64,000 nt of DNA from NCBI GenBank assembly GCA_964647825.1, contig CAZYJL010000004.1, positions 161,383 through 225,382 of the forward strand, read 5' to 3'. How positions within the stretch are numbered: position 1 is the stretch's first letter; every line of letters starts with the position of its first letter. Both the position numbers and the translations under genes were made by a program. The notes below the pieces were generated by a model. That model saw only the letters and a list, made by a program, of their open reading frames with translations. It had not been told where the DNA came from and searched no databases. This DNA is from VFKI01 sp964647825. Its GTDB lineage: Bacteria > Pseudomonadota > Gammaproteobacteria > DSM-16500. This document shows positions 10,046-18,113 of the stretch, piece by piece.

Positions 10046-10738
10046 ATGAAAAGCATTCATTTACTCATTGTAGAAGATGAAGAAGCCATACGTGATATGT
10101 TGCAATTTTCTTTGCAACGAGAAAATTTCCGTATATCAACAGCAGAAAATGTGGCAGAAGCAAAAAAAATTCTTGCAGAAAGTATTCCGAACGTCATTAT
10201 TCTCGATTGGATGTTACCTGACCAAAGCGGTATTGCATTCATGAAATGGTTACGCAAAGAAAAAACTCTCAGTCACCTACCCATTATTATGTTAACAGCA
10301 AAAGCAGAAGAAGATAGTAAAGTGCGTGGCTTAATGAGTGGTGCAGATGATTATATTACTAAGCCTTTTTCTCCAAACGAACTCATCGCTAGAATTCGCA
10401 CAGTTCTACGTCGTGGCTTAATAATTTCCCCTGAAAATATTATTCAAGCAGGTCTTATACAACTTCATATAGAAAAACAAGAAATCACCATCAACCAACA
10501 ACCACTTGACTTATTTCCAGCAGATTATCGATTACTTTATTTTTTCATGAAGCATCCAGATAAAACATGGACGCGTGAACAATTAATTCATCATATTTAT
10601 GAGCAAAATACTGAGATCAGTGATCGCACAATTGATGTACAAATAAAACGCTTACGAGAAAAACTAAAGCCTTATGCACAAGATAAGCATATTAAAACCA
10701 TCCACGGCAGTGGATATTGTTTTTTAAAAAAACTATGA
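10046..10738 (+). CDS. phoB: Phosphate regulon response regulator PhoB (230 aa)
   Basis: PhoB is the DNA-binding response regulator of the phosphate-starvation system. The receiver domain has the acidic pocket LIVEDEEA, phosphoacceptor Asp in VIILDWMLPDQSG near residue 53, the switch Thr in IIMLTAKAEE and Lys in DDYITKPFSP. The OmpR-type winged helix follows (TWTREQLIHHIYEQNTEISD, then RTIDVQIKRLREKL and HGSGYCFL). Its length equals that of E. coli PhoB. It sits 26 bases before phoR, and a perfect Pho box precedes the next transporter gene, which supports PhoB rather than another OmpR-family regulator. No Pho box is seen directly upstream of phoB. Confidence 0.93.
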   Translation: MKSIHLLIVEDEEAIRDMLQFSLQRENFRISTAENVAEAKKILAESIPNVIILDWMLPDQSGIAFMKWLRKEKTLSHLPIIMLTAKAEEDSKVRGLMSGADDYITKPFSPNELIARIRTVLRRGLIISPENIIQAGLIQLHIEKQEITINQQPLDLFPADYRLLYFFMKHPDKTWTREQLIHHIYEQNTEISDRTIDVQIKRLREKLKPYAQDKHIKTIHGSGYCFLKKL

Positions 10739-10764
10739 ACAAATACCTCAGAAAATCATAGCAC

Positions 10765-11556
10765 ATGAAAAAAGAAATTAAATCTTTACTTAACGATTTA
10801 CCTCTTTCAGTCAAGACGCATATCGAACATTTAGAACGCGTACGACGTGATTTTATTGCCAATGTTTCGCATGAATTACGCACGCCTTTAACGGTGATTC
10901 ATGGCTATTTAGAAACGTTGCTGAAAGAAAATAATCATACAACGCCTCTACATCAAAAAATATTTACGCAAATGTATCAACATAGTATTCGCATGGAAAC
11001 GATTATTGATGATCTTTTATTATTAGCCAGATTAGAAAATGAAGATGAACCACATCATAGCTGCAGTCGCATTGATATTTCTGCCATGTTGCATGCACTA
11101 CATCTGGATTTTAAGATGATTTGTCGTAAGAAAAAACAAAAAATTCACCTGCATGCAGATAGTCGTGTTTTTTTAGAAGGCTCCGATGATGAATTAAAAA
11201 GTCTTTTTTCTAATTTAATTATTAATGCCATTAAATATACGCCAGACAAAGGTCAAATTGATATTTCTTGGTATGCTGATGAACAAGGAAATGGCATTTT
11301 TTGTGTAAAAGATAACGGTATCGGTATTGCTGCTGACGATATCCCGCGCATTACCGAGCGTTTCTATCGAGTCGACAAAAGTCGTTCCCGTGAAAGCGGT
11401 GGCACAGGTCTAGGGCTTGCCATCGCCAAACATGTCCTTGTCAAACATCACGGTCACTTACAGATTGAAAGCACGCCGCAACAAGGCAGCACTTTTACTT
11501 GCCTTTTCCCTCCTGAGATTGTAACACCTCAGCGGGGAGATTGTTTCACGACTTAA
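10765..11556 (+). CDS. phoR: Sensor kinase PhoR reduced to the catalytic core (263 aa), C terminus rewritten by a MITE
   Basis: The histidine kinase core is complete: H-box RRDFIANVSHELRTPLTVIHGYLETL near residue 33, N-box NLIINAIKYTPDKG near 150, then DNGIGIAADDIPRITERFYRVDKSRSRESGGTGLGLAI. Usual PhoR is about 430 aa with N-terminal membrane helices and a PAS domain. Those are missing, and only 26 bases separate this start from phoB, so the protein is cytosolic. The final codons (VTPQRGDCFTT) are read into the left arm of a MITE. Removing the element restores an end reading PPEITVVI and a TGA stop. Phosphate sensing must come from PstSCAB/PhoU contact, or be lost. Confidence 0.88.
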   Translation: MKKEIKSLLNDLPLSVKTHIEHLERVRRDFIANVSHELRTPLTVIHGYLETLLKENNHTTPLHQKIFTQMYQHSIRMETIIDDLLLLARLENEDEPHHSCSRIDISAMLHALHLDFKMICRKKKQKIHLHADSRVFLEGSDDELKSLFSNLIINAIKYTPDKGQIDISWYADEQGNGIFCVKDNGIGIAADDIPRITERFYRVDKSRSRESGGTGLGLAIAKHVLVKHHGHLQIESTPQQGSTFTCLFPPEIVTPQRGDCFTT

Positions 11557-11707
11557 CTGACCGCAACTACCAAACAGCAAACTGCATTTTACTGATAATA
11601 GTATGCTTCATGTAATCAGAAAGGGCATGGCTTTGATCCCTTGCAACAGCTGATGGGCAACTGATATGCAGTTAAGTCGTGAAACAATCTCCCCGCTGAG
11701 GTGATAC
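11521..11707. mobile_element. Family 1 palindromic element (IS66-like MITE) with 8-bp target duplication
   Basis: This 187-bp element starts GTAAC and ends GATAC and is flanked on both sides by the direct repeat CTGAGATT (11513-11520 and 11708-11715). The terminal arms are inverted repeats of about 38 bp containing CACCTCAGCGGGGAGATTG. The interior is closely related to the copy at 61469-61653. GTAA-type ends with 8-bp duplications are the published signature of IS66-family transposition. There is no coding capacity, so it is a non-autonomous derivative. It inserted inside the last codons of phoR, just upstream of the Pho box. Confidence 0.88.
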
Positions 11708-11719
11708 CTGAGATTACCG

Positions 11720-11737
11720 TTGTCATCTGATTGTCAT
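11720..11737 (+). promoter_or_regulatory. Pho box (PhoB operator) before the phosphate symporter gene
   Basis: TTGTCATCTGATTGTCAT is two 7-bp direct repeats (TTGTCAT) separated by 4 bases, which is the exact geometry of the E. coli Pho box (CTGTCAT-N4-CTGTCAT). A weak -10 candidate, TAAGGT at 11748-11753, lies at the expected spacing. The site is 52 bases before the preferred start codon of the transporter. The reconstructed original stop codon of phoR falls inside this box. Confidence 0.85.
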
Positions 11738-11789
11738 AAAGACCTGTTAAGGTACTCGCTCGTTGAATAACAAAGAGAACGGTACGCTG

Positions 11790-13166
11790 ATGATGAACCA
11801 GTCAATGACGTCTACATCACTCAAAACATTAGATGAACAAAAAATTAATCGATTCCATTGGCGCATGGTCTTTACAGCCGGCATGGGATTTTTTACGGAT
11901 GCGTATGATTTATTTATTATTGGCATTGTCACGACCATCTTAACGCCTATTTGGCACCTCACCACATCTCAACTTGCAATTTTAAATGGTGCTTCTTTAA
12001 TTTCCGCTGCTTGCGGCGCAATTTTTTTTGGTGTGTTAGCTGATAAATTAGGCCGAAAAAAAATGTACGGCGTCGAAATGATGATTTTATTTATTGGTGC
12101 AATTGCCTCAGCATTAGCGCCTTTTTTTTTCTGCTTATTACTTGCGAGAATTTTTGTTGGCTTTGGTATCGGCGGAGATTATCCAACCAGTGCTGTGGTT
12201 GCAAGTGAATATTCCAACCGAAAAAATCGGGGTTTCCTCGTCTTATTAGTCTTTGCTATGCAAGCACTCGGACTTATCATGGGACCATTAATTGCATCGC
12301 TATTTATCTCTCTCCATTTACCGAATACATTAGTCTGGCGTTTGTTACTCGGCCTTGGCGCCATTCCGGCCGCTTCAGTATTTTATTTACGAAGACGCAT
12401 CACGGAAACACCACGCTTCTTGGAAATACAAAAGTACCGGAAAAAACTGCATAACGAAGTCAGTCGTGTTGTCAGTGATTTGACGGGATTAACAAATGAA
12501 ACACCGATTTCATCCACACAACTCAGCAAACAACACGTCTTTTCAAAAAGATGGTTTAAATACTTTCTCGGCACGGCCGGCGCATGGTTTTTATTAGACG
12601 TCGCATTTTATGGTAATGGCATTTCTTCAATGCTCATTATGAATCACTTAAAACCGCATGCTTCTTTATTAATTCACACGCTATTTTCTGCCGGGATATT
12701 TTTATGCTTTGCAGCACCGGGTTATATTTTTTCTGCTTTATTTGTTGATGTAATTGGTCGGAAACGCTTACAATCAGCTGGGTTTATCATTATGGCAGCG
12801 TGTTATGCGGGCTTAGCGTGTATCCCAACCATTTCATTACATCCGAATCTTTTTCTAGCGCTTTTTGGCCTCAGTTTTTTCTTTGTAAATTTTGGACCAA
12901 ATGCCACGACATTTTTAATACCCTCCGAAATTTTTCCAACGACCATTCGCGCGCAAGCACACGGATTATCCGCGGCAGTGGGTAAACTTGGCGCATTTGT
13001 GGGCGCTTATTTTCTCCCGATGGTTCTACATGCCTATGGCATGTCGTTCACGATGCAATTAACGGCGTTTATTGCTTTGGGTGGCGCAGCACTTACCACT
13101 TTACTACCTGAAATGCGTCATGTCTCATTAGAGTATACGGATCAATTTGCCAAGCACGCAGCGTAG
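11790..13166 (+). CDS. MFS phosphate:proton symporter, PHS family (458 aa)
   Basis: This is a 12-helix major facilitator. The segment TAGMGFFTDAYDLFIIGIV (first helix) and GIGGDYPTSAVVASEYSN (between helices 4 and 5) match the signature blocks of the phosphate:H+ symporter family known mainly from fungi and plants (PHO84/PHT1) and found in some bacteria. The inter-helix motif GVLADKLGRKK is the MFS A motif. An ATG at 11790 is chosen: a TTG at 11763 would start almost at the predicted transcription start. The Pho box directly upstream and the phoB-phoR neighbours make inorganic phosphate the likely substrate, induced under starvation. An organophosphate substrate is possible. Confidence 0.85.
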   Translation: MMNQSMTSTSLKTLDEQKINRFHWRMVFTAGMGFFTDAYDLFIIGIVTTILTPIWHLTTSQLAILNGASLISAACGAIFFGVLADKLGRKKMYGVEMMILFIGAIASALAPFFFCLLLARIFVGFGIGGDYPTSAVVASEYSNRKNRGFLVLLVFAMQALGLIMGPLIASLFISLHLPNTLVWRLLLGLGAIPAASVFYLRRRITETPRFLEIQKYRKKLHNEVSRVVSDLTGLTNETPISSTQLSKQHVFSKRWFKYFLGTAGAWFLLDVAFYGNGISSMLIMNHLKPHASLLIHTLFSAGIFLCFAAPGYIFSALFVDVIGRKRLQSAGFIIMAACYAGLACIPTISLHPNLFLALFGLSFFFVNFGPNATTFLIPSEIFPTTIRAQAHGLSAAVGKLGAFVGAYFLPMVLHAYGMSFTMQLTAFIALGGAALTTLLPEMRHVSLEYTDQFAKHAA

Positions 13167-13196
13167 CAATAGTAACTTCAGGAAGTTATGCCTAAG

Positions 13197-13586
13197 CTAC
13201 GACAAAAAAACAGGATGCGCATCTAACAAAGGTGGCAAGCCTAAGACAGCGCGCTCTGATTCTAATGTTTGCCTCGCGTCAGCTATGGCCTTTTCATGCT
13301 GACGCAGCACAGGCAAAAGTCGATTTAATTCTTCTTGTAGATCAACTGAAGTTAAGCCTAAAAATTTTTCATAGAACGGCGATAATTGACGATCTTCGTC
13401 TGTGGGATGGCTACGATAAGCCATCTCCACTTCAATTTCACTGCACGTATCAAACAATTGATTATATACTGAGAGATAAATATTCATTGCATTTTCAAAA
13501 CGCAACATTTTATTTTTTAATTTTTCTTTGACTGATGGGTTTTGCCCAAACAGTAATCTACCAAATAAAGAATCAGAGCCCGGCAT
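13197..13586 (-). CDS. Small unknown protein in the effector-like cluster (129 aa)
   Basis: I do not recognise this protein. It is predicted mostly helical, with a central amphipathic stretch (KNKMLRFENAMNIYLSVYNQLFDT) and a coiled-coil-like C-terminal half (LQEELNRLLPVLRQHEKAIADARQTLESERAVLG). There is no signal peptide or membrane helix. AAGGAC lies 5 bases before the ATG at 13586, and the start overlaps the end of the preceding gene by 14 bases, so the two are translationally coupled. It could be a chaperone or partner of that protein, or an effector itself. Both ideas rest on position only. Confidence 0.7.
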   Translation of the reverse strand: MPGSDSLFGRLLFGQNPSVKEKLKNKMLRFENAMNIYLSVYNQLFDTCSEIEVEMAYRSHPTDEDRQLSPFYEKFLGLTSVDLQEELNRLLPVLRQHEKAIADARQTLESERAVLGLPPLLDAHPVFLS

Positions 13587-14949
13587 GTGGCGTCCTTTTA
13601 TTATCTGGGCTATCCGGCTTATTTAATGGATCATTTTCTGCTGTCAGAAAAGCACGCTGAGCTTCCCCCATCATTTTCATCATCATTGTAAAAGAATCAT
13701 GCAACGTATTTAATGCTGTTGTTACATTATCTGATAATGAAAAAAGTCGCTCATCTAAATCAGGAGATGATAAAGGATCATGCTTAGCAATAGTTGCTTT
13801 AATAAAATTTACTTGTGCATCAAATTCTTCACGAGTAATAGGAAGAAATTTTTTTTCGGTTAATTTAAATTTTTCTAATTGTCGATAAAATGTATTTATA
13901 AATTTTGGCGTAGCATGAACCCGCATCCACTGACAAAAACTCTTCTCTTTACATGCGGCTTTCAATAAAATTTCTTTGCTTATTAAAAACCAATTAAATA
14001 ATTTTCTTCCTGTCTCACGTGCAACATCCGCTGCCATGGGGTCTGAAAAATTAGTATAATGCTGTATGAATTTATTCACAGTGGTACTCGGCAGAAATAA
14101 AAGCATTGCCGTGGCTTGATTAATTTCATTTCGAATGGAAGGATTGGCTGCCATTTCTGCTGTTACAAAACCTTGATTCACCTTTTTCAACGTTTTTTCC
14201 ACACAACCTAACCAGTGATAGGCGGGGTAACTCGCAATGAATGGTAACATTGCCAGCTCTTTTTGTGTTATTGCAGGATAAGAAAATGTAAATTTTTCAA
14301 AATTTCGAAAAGATGCAAAACAACAATCCCCGTCAATTTTGACACAGATTTTTTTATCATTTATGCCTAAATTCTTTGTATTTAAATCTATTTCTTCGAA
14401 GAAAAGACTCAATAAAGCAACTTTTCCTAAACCTGTAATACTTCTATTCTCTACTTCAGAAATGAAGTCTTCTCTCTCAAAAAAAACTAATGGGGTAAAC
14501 CCCGCAACCCCTTTTGACAACACTGCATACCGACCCGATTCGTCCACACCAATGCGGGTTTTAGGTTGAGTGGATGGTAAAATTAAACGAAAGAATTCTT
14601 GTGCAACGACTTCTAAAAGAGCAGAACATAGATTTGCGACATGCAATTCTAATTTTTCACTCTCACTTTTTTCTGTTACCGATTCTTCTTTTTCCGTTAA
14701 ATACGATTTTTTGACATACCAAGGATGCGTATATTTATCATCTGTTAGTGGATCTTTAAGAGACAACGGATCTTTTTGTTTATACCCAAGTTGTATGTGT
14801 TGTCTACCACGAATCTCATCTTTAGGAAAGGGGGCAAAGACCCAATGATCGCCTAATGATTTCCTTGAATCGTGAGAGCCCTTCGTCTCGCTTACTCTCT
14901 TGCTTGCTATCTCTTTTTCTTCTTTGGCTATATCAACGCGCTTCTTCAT
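13573..14949 (-). CDS. Effector-like protein with a possible atypical kinase fold (458 aa), paralog A
   Basis: This gene and the next one upstream are paralogs sharing an ordered set of blocks. Here these are LLEVVAQEFFRLILP (about residue 110), QPKTRIGVDESGRYAVLSKG, GLGKVALLSLFFEEIDLNTKNLG, VKIDGDCCFASFRNF, then YPAYHWLGCVEK and the helical TTVNKFIQHYTNFSDP. The pattern D-x4-N-LG followed by KIDGD resembles the catalytic Asp, metal-binding Asn and second metal-binding Asp of atypical (PI3K/HipA-like) kinases. This is inference. The highly charged, lysine/glutamate-rich N terminus and absence of signal peptide fit Legionellales secreted effectors. ATG 14949 has GGAG at 9 bases. Two upstream ATGs have no ribosome site. 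Confidence 0.7.
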   Translation of the reverse strand: MKKRVDIAKEEKEIASKRVSETKGSHDSRKSLGDHWVFAPFPKDEIRGRQHIQLGYKQKDPLSLKDPLTDDKYTHPWYVKKSYLTEKEESVTEKSESEKLELHVANLCSALLEVVAQEFFRLILPSTQPKTRIGVDESGRYAVLSKGVAGFTPLVFFEREDFISEVENRSITGLGKVALLSLFFEEIDLNTKNLGINDKKICVKIDGDCCFASFRNFEKFTFSYPAITQKELAMLPFIASYPAYHWLGCVEKTLKKVNQGFVTAEMAANPSIRNEINQATAMLLFLPSTTVNKFIQHYTNFSDPMAADVARETGRKLFNWFLISKEILLKAACKEKSFCQWMRVHATPKFINTFYRQLEKFKLTEKKFLPITREEFDAQVNFIKATIAKHDPLSSPDLDERLFSLSDNVTTALNTLHDSFTMMMKMMGEAQRAFLTAENDPLNKPDSPDNKRTPHAGL

Positions 14950-15095
14950 AGTGCAGAACTCCATAAAAATAACGCACACTTTACAAAAGTTTGCACACTA
15001 TTCACACTATTTTTCACATGCTGATACGGATGATTATAGTCTATTATTCATTGAAATCATTTCATTCCGTCTTAAGAAAAAATTTGTTACGCAAA

Positions 15096-16421
15096 TTAAT
15101 GCTTTAACCTGCTTAACCGTCTAGTTTCATCAGGTGCTGAACTATCATGCGCTCTTAGCTTTGCAACCGGCGCATCCGTGCCGCGCATAAAAAAAACCAA
15201 CTTTGGATTATCCAATTTTTTAGCTACAGTGACAGAACCCGTTACATCACTGATTTCAAAACGTCCTATTTTTACCTGCGTATTATTAGGTAAAAATGAC
15301 AAAGCTTCAGGGGGCTCTTCTATCACGGTACTAATCGTAAATCTACCTTTCTTTTCTGGCAACAATGTTCTGATATAGGCTAATTCACGCAATAACGCTT
15401 CTTTTGCCACGTCTAGTTTTTGTTTTTTTGGCAAAAAGAATAAATTAAGCTGCTCATGTAGTTTTGTAACATAGTCTTCGCCTGCTGGACTTTTCACCCA
15501 TTCCACAAACGCTTGATCCTGCAAAGCAATCAACACCATTTGTTTTTTATGTAGATGCAATTCATGCACGATCGCACGACCAATTTTTTCTGCGTCATGG
15601 GAGAAACGGGGAATTGCAGTATAAGCAGCAACAAATTTTGCAAATTGTGCATCTGGAAAAAAAATAATTCTTGCCATCGCTTCACGTTTTTCTTGATTAT
15701 ACCTCCCATCAATCACAATCTTGTCACTCGCATAATTTGCAGACCGACATACATTTCCTACAATATAGTCAAGCCAATTATAAGCTGCATAACCAACTGG
15801 TTGTGGCAACATGTCTACCATTTTTTTTGTTATTTTATATCTCGCTGAGCTAAAAACAGGGTACTGATCACGCCATAAGTTCCCAAAACTAAACTCACCA
15901 TCTAATTTAATCATTCTTTTTATTATTTTACCGTCAATATATTTCTCTACCATCCCTAAATTTGCAAGTCGCATATCCATCATATTAAGAAATAATCCCA
16001 TCACACTCACATAGGCAAATCCATAAATATTTTTTTTATCGAGATAATCTAACACAAATTCTTTTGCAGGAATCTCACTTAGCAAACGAAAATCATTAAT
16101 TTTTTTTGAAACAATATAAAAATTTTCATGTTTTGCGCCTAAACACACGCGCGTTTTGGGCTGTAATAATTCATCCGACATAATACCCACATAAGGGTCA
16201 AACAATCGCAACAACTCTTGCGCAATGGTTTCATGTAACACAGCTTTCAGCGATGTGAGCTTTTTCAAATACCAATTTGCATAATATTTTTTTTCTTGGC
16301 ATGTGGAAATATTGATTAAGCGAATTTTTTTCGTAATAGCTAATGGATTTTTACCTTTTTTTTCGCTTGTTATTTGTCTTCCCTCTTCAAAATGCTCAAG
16401 TTTTTTAAAAAAATAAGTCAT
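15096..16421 (-). CDS. Effector-like protein with a possible atypical kinase fold (441 aa), paralog B
   Basis: This is the paralog of the protein ending at 13573. Matching blocks are LHETIAQELLRLFDPYVG, LLQPKTRVCLGAKHENFYIV, then VSVMGLFLNMMDMRLANLG and IKLDGEFSFGNLW, followed by GYAAYNWLDYIVG and FFPDAQFAKFVAAYTAIPR. The shared D-x4-N-LG then K-(I/L)-D-G-(D/E) pattern is kept in both, while most other positions differ, suggesting retained chemistry and old duplication. The C-terminal 100 residues (from about GRFTISTVIEEPPEALSF) form a small separate beta-rich piece with a basic tail. GGAGG sits 7 bases before the ATG. A 147-bp gap separates it from paralog A, so they may have separate promoters. 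Confidence 0.7.
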   Translation of the reverse strand: MTYFFKKLEHFEEGRQITSEKKGKNPLAITKKIRLINISTCQEKKYYANWYLKKLTSLKAVLHETIAQELLRLFDPYVGIMSDELLQPKTRVCLGAKHENFYIVSKKINDFRLLSEIPAKEFVLDYLDKKNIYGFAYVSVMGLFLNMMDMRLANLGMVEKYIDGKIIKRMIKLDGEFSFGNLWRDQYPVFSSARYKITKKMVDMLPQPVGYAAYNWLDYIVGNVCRSANYASDKIVIDGRYNQEKREAMARIIFFPDAQFAKFVAAYTAIPRFSHDAEKIGRAIVHELHLHKKQMVLIALQDQAFVEWVKSPAGEDYVTKLHEQLNLFFLPKKQKLDVAKEALLRELAYIRTLLPEKKGRFTISTVIEEPPEALSFLPNNTQVKIGRFEISDVTGSVTVAKKLDNPKLVFFMRGTDAPVAKLRAHDSSAPDETRRLSRLKH

Positions 16422-16800
16422 TATATCCTCCGATTTATTTTTTTACATAATACAAATTAAATTTATATAAATAATGCATAAAAAAAATTTTTTTCATAAA
16501 TAAACAGAACAAATAAAATGATTTTTTTAAAATTTGATTAGCAATTTTTGAAAAAAAATAATAAAAAAATATTACCATATTCTAGCTTAAGGCTTTATTA
16601 AGAGAAAAAATATTTCTAAATTCACCATTGATTTTTTTTAATTAAACATATTCACACTGCTGAGTCAAACTTGAAAAATGATTACCACAGAATAGATGCT
16701 GATAATTTTTCAAATTTCGAGTATCATTTATCAATGAACTATATTAAAAATATAATTCAATCTTTTTAGGGACTTAAAAAATAGTTAGAAGGGAGAAAAA
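16422..16800. other. AT-rich intergenic region with divergent promoters
   Basis: This 379-bp stretch between two divergent genes is extremely AT-rich, with many A and T runs. I see no open reading frame with a ribosome site, no tRNA-like fold and none of the repeat families of this window. It presumably holds the promoter for the minus-strand effector-like genes and the one for the dehydrogenase gene on the plus strand. AT-rich upstream regions of this kind are usual targets for nucleoid-associated silencing proteins. Confidence 0.5.
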
Positions 16801-17511
16801 ATGAGCAGCATACTTATCACCGGTGCAAATCGTGGCATTGGACTTGAATTCACAAAAGAATATCTTGATGCAGGTTGGCATGTTTTTGCCTGCTGCCGCT
16901 CTCCTGAAAAAGCAGACGCGTTACAAACTTTGCAACAACAATTTCGCAACACACTTACACTGATCCCGCTTGATGTCACCAATGCACAACAAATTGCGGA
17001 TTTACCAAACCATATCTCTCATGCTTCATTGGATATCTTAATCAATAATGCTGGCGTGTTTCTTGAAAAAAAACCGAATGGCGGTTTTATGAAAACAGCC
17101 GAACTTACCCAATCTATTTTACTCGACACATTTTTAATTAACTCTGTCGCACCCACGCTTGTCACACAAGTGTTGCTACCCGCACTCCTACATGGTGAAA
17201 AGAAAATTATCGTCAACATCAGCAGCACACTTGGTAGTATATCGGCAAACAAAGAAGGCGGCATGGTTGCGTATCGCGCAAGCAAAGCAGCGCTCAATGC
17301 CATCACACGTAATTTCGCACTTGAACTCAAACTTCGTCAAATGATCGTTGTTTCTATACATCCTGGCTGGGTGCAAACAGACATGGGTGGCAAAGGTGCA
17401 GAAATTCCAACTACTGAAAGTGTCAGCAAAATGCGCGCTTTTATTGAAAAATTAACGCCTGCTGATAGCGGTCAATTTTTTAATTTCATGGGGCAAAAAT
17501 TAGAGTGGTGA
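16801..17511 (+). CDS. Short-chain dehydrogenase/reductase (236 aa)
   Basis: This is a classical SDR. It has the cofactor motif ITGANRGIGLEF at the N terminus, the NNAGV segment near residue 81, catalytic Ser in NISSTLGSI near 138 and the Tyr-x3-Lys pair YRASKAALN near 158, then HPGWVQTDMGG. The sequence style is close to the C-factor/CsgA-like subgroup of SDRs, whose substrates are mostly undefined. GGGAG lies about 6 bases upstream of the ATG. The MAPEG gene follows after 36 bases on the same strand and may be cotranscribed. The substrate cannot be predicted. Confidence 0.88.
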   Translation: MSSILITGANRGIGLEFTKEYLDAGWHVFACCRSPEKADALQTLQQQFRNTLTLIPLDVTNAQQIADLPNHISHASLDILINNAGVFLEKKPNGGFMKTAELTQSILLDTFLINSVAPTLVTQVLLPALLHGEKKIIVNISSTLGSISANKEGGMVAYRASKAALNAITRNFALELKLRQMIVVSIHPGWVQTDMGGKGAEIPTTESVSKMRAFIEKLTPADSGQFFNFMGQKLEW

Positions 17512-17547
17512 TATAAGCGGCATAGGCAAAAGCAAGGAAAAAGTATC

Positions 17548-17958
17548 ATGCCATTTTATTTTTATGTTGCTCTATGTATCTTCTTTTATATTTACTTGAG
17601 TATTGCTGTCATTATTGCGAGACGACGTTGCGGCGCGATCATTGGTGACATAGGCAACATGCAATTACTACGCTCCATTCGCGCGCACGGCAATTTTTCC
17701 GAGTATGCACCCCTTTTTTTAATTGCGCTTGGTAGCGCTGAACATGCGGGACTTTCCCATCATGCAATACATTTTTTTGGTTTATTTTTTTTTAGCGGCC
17801 GCATTCTACATGCCTACAGCTTACTTTATGCAGAACATTGGCAAACTAATGAAAAACCTTTTTTAAAATTCCGCCAAATTGGCATGGCTGCTACTTTTCT
17901 CTGTTTAGTTTTATTAGCTGGTTATTTGCTTATTCACTATTTTAACCTAATAAGCTAA
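17548..17958 (+). CDS. MAPEG-family membrane protein (136 aa)
   Basis: This is a four-helix membrane protein of the MAPEG family (glutathione S-transferase/eicosanoid-type). The family pattern is visible in RSIRAHGNFSEYAPLFLIALG near residue 46, with the Arg-x-His-Gly-Asn-x-x-Glu block, and in FFSGRILHAYSLL near 90. The length of 136 aa is normal for bacterial members such as the YecN group. The ATG has AAGGAA about 9 bases upstream. Likely roles are glutathione-dependent detoxification at the inner membrane. The actual substrate is unknown. Confidence 0.88.
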   Translation: MPFYFYVALCIFFYIYLSIAVIIARRRCGAIIGDIGNMQLLRSIRAHGNFSEYAPLFLIALGSAEHAGLSHHAIHFFGLFFFSGRILHAYSLLYAEHWQTNEKPFLKFRQIGMAATFLCLVLLAGYLLIHYFNLIS

Positions 17959-17968
17959 CAATAAAATG

Positions 17969-18041
17969 CGCTCCCTACGGGACTCGAACCCGTGTTACCG
18001 CCGTGAGAGGGCGACGTCCTAGGCCACTAGACGAAGGGAGC
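17969..18041 (-). tRNA. tRNA-Glu (anticodon CTC), CCA not encoded
   Basis: On the minus strand the acceptor GCTCCCT pairs with AGGGAGC, the D stem is GTC/GAC, the anticodon stem TCGCC/GGCGG encloses loop CTCTCAC (anticodon CTC, reading GAG), and the T arm is ACGGG-TTCGAGT-CCCGT. The discriminator is G. The next bases are CAT, so the CCA end must be added by the tRNA nucleotidyltransferase, unlike the tRNA-Arg in this window. This is the rarer second tRNA-Glu isoacceptor, since most gammaproteobacteria rely on TTC. Confidence 0.95.
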
Positions 18042-18113
18042 GAAAGCATGTAAAAAGCGCTTCAGTGAACAGCACCTTCCACCAAAAAGAAGGTGTGCTA
18101 TTATACGCAAAAC

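Noticed and set aside
10692..10883. A minus-strand frame across the phoB-phoR junction
   Set aside because: It is antisense to two well-supported genes and has no family resemblance.
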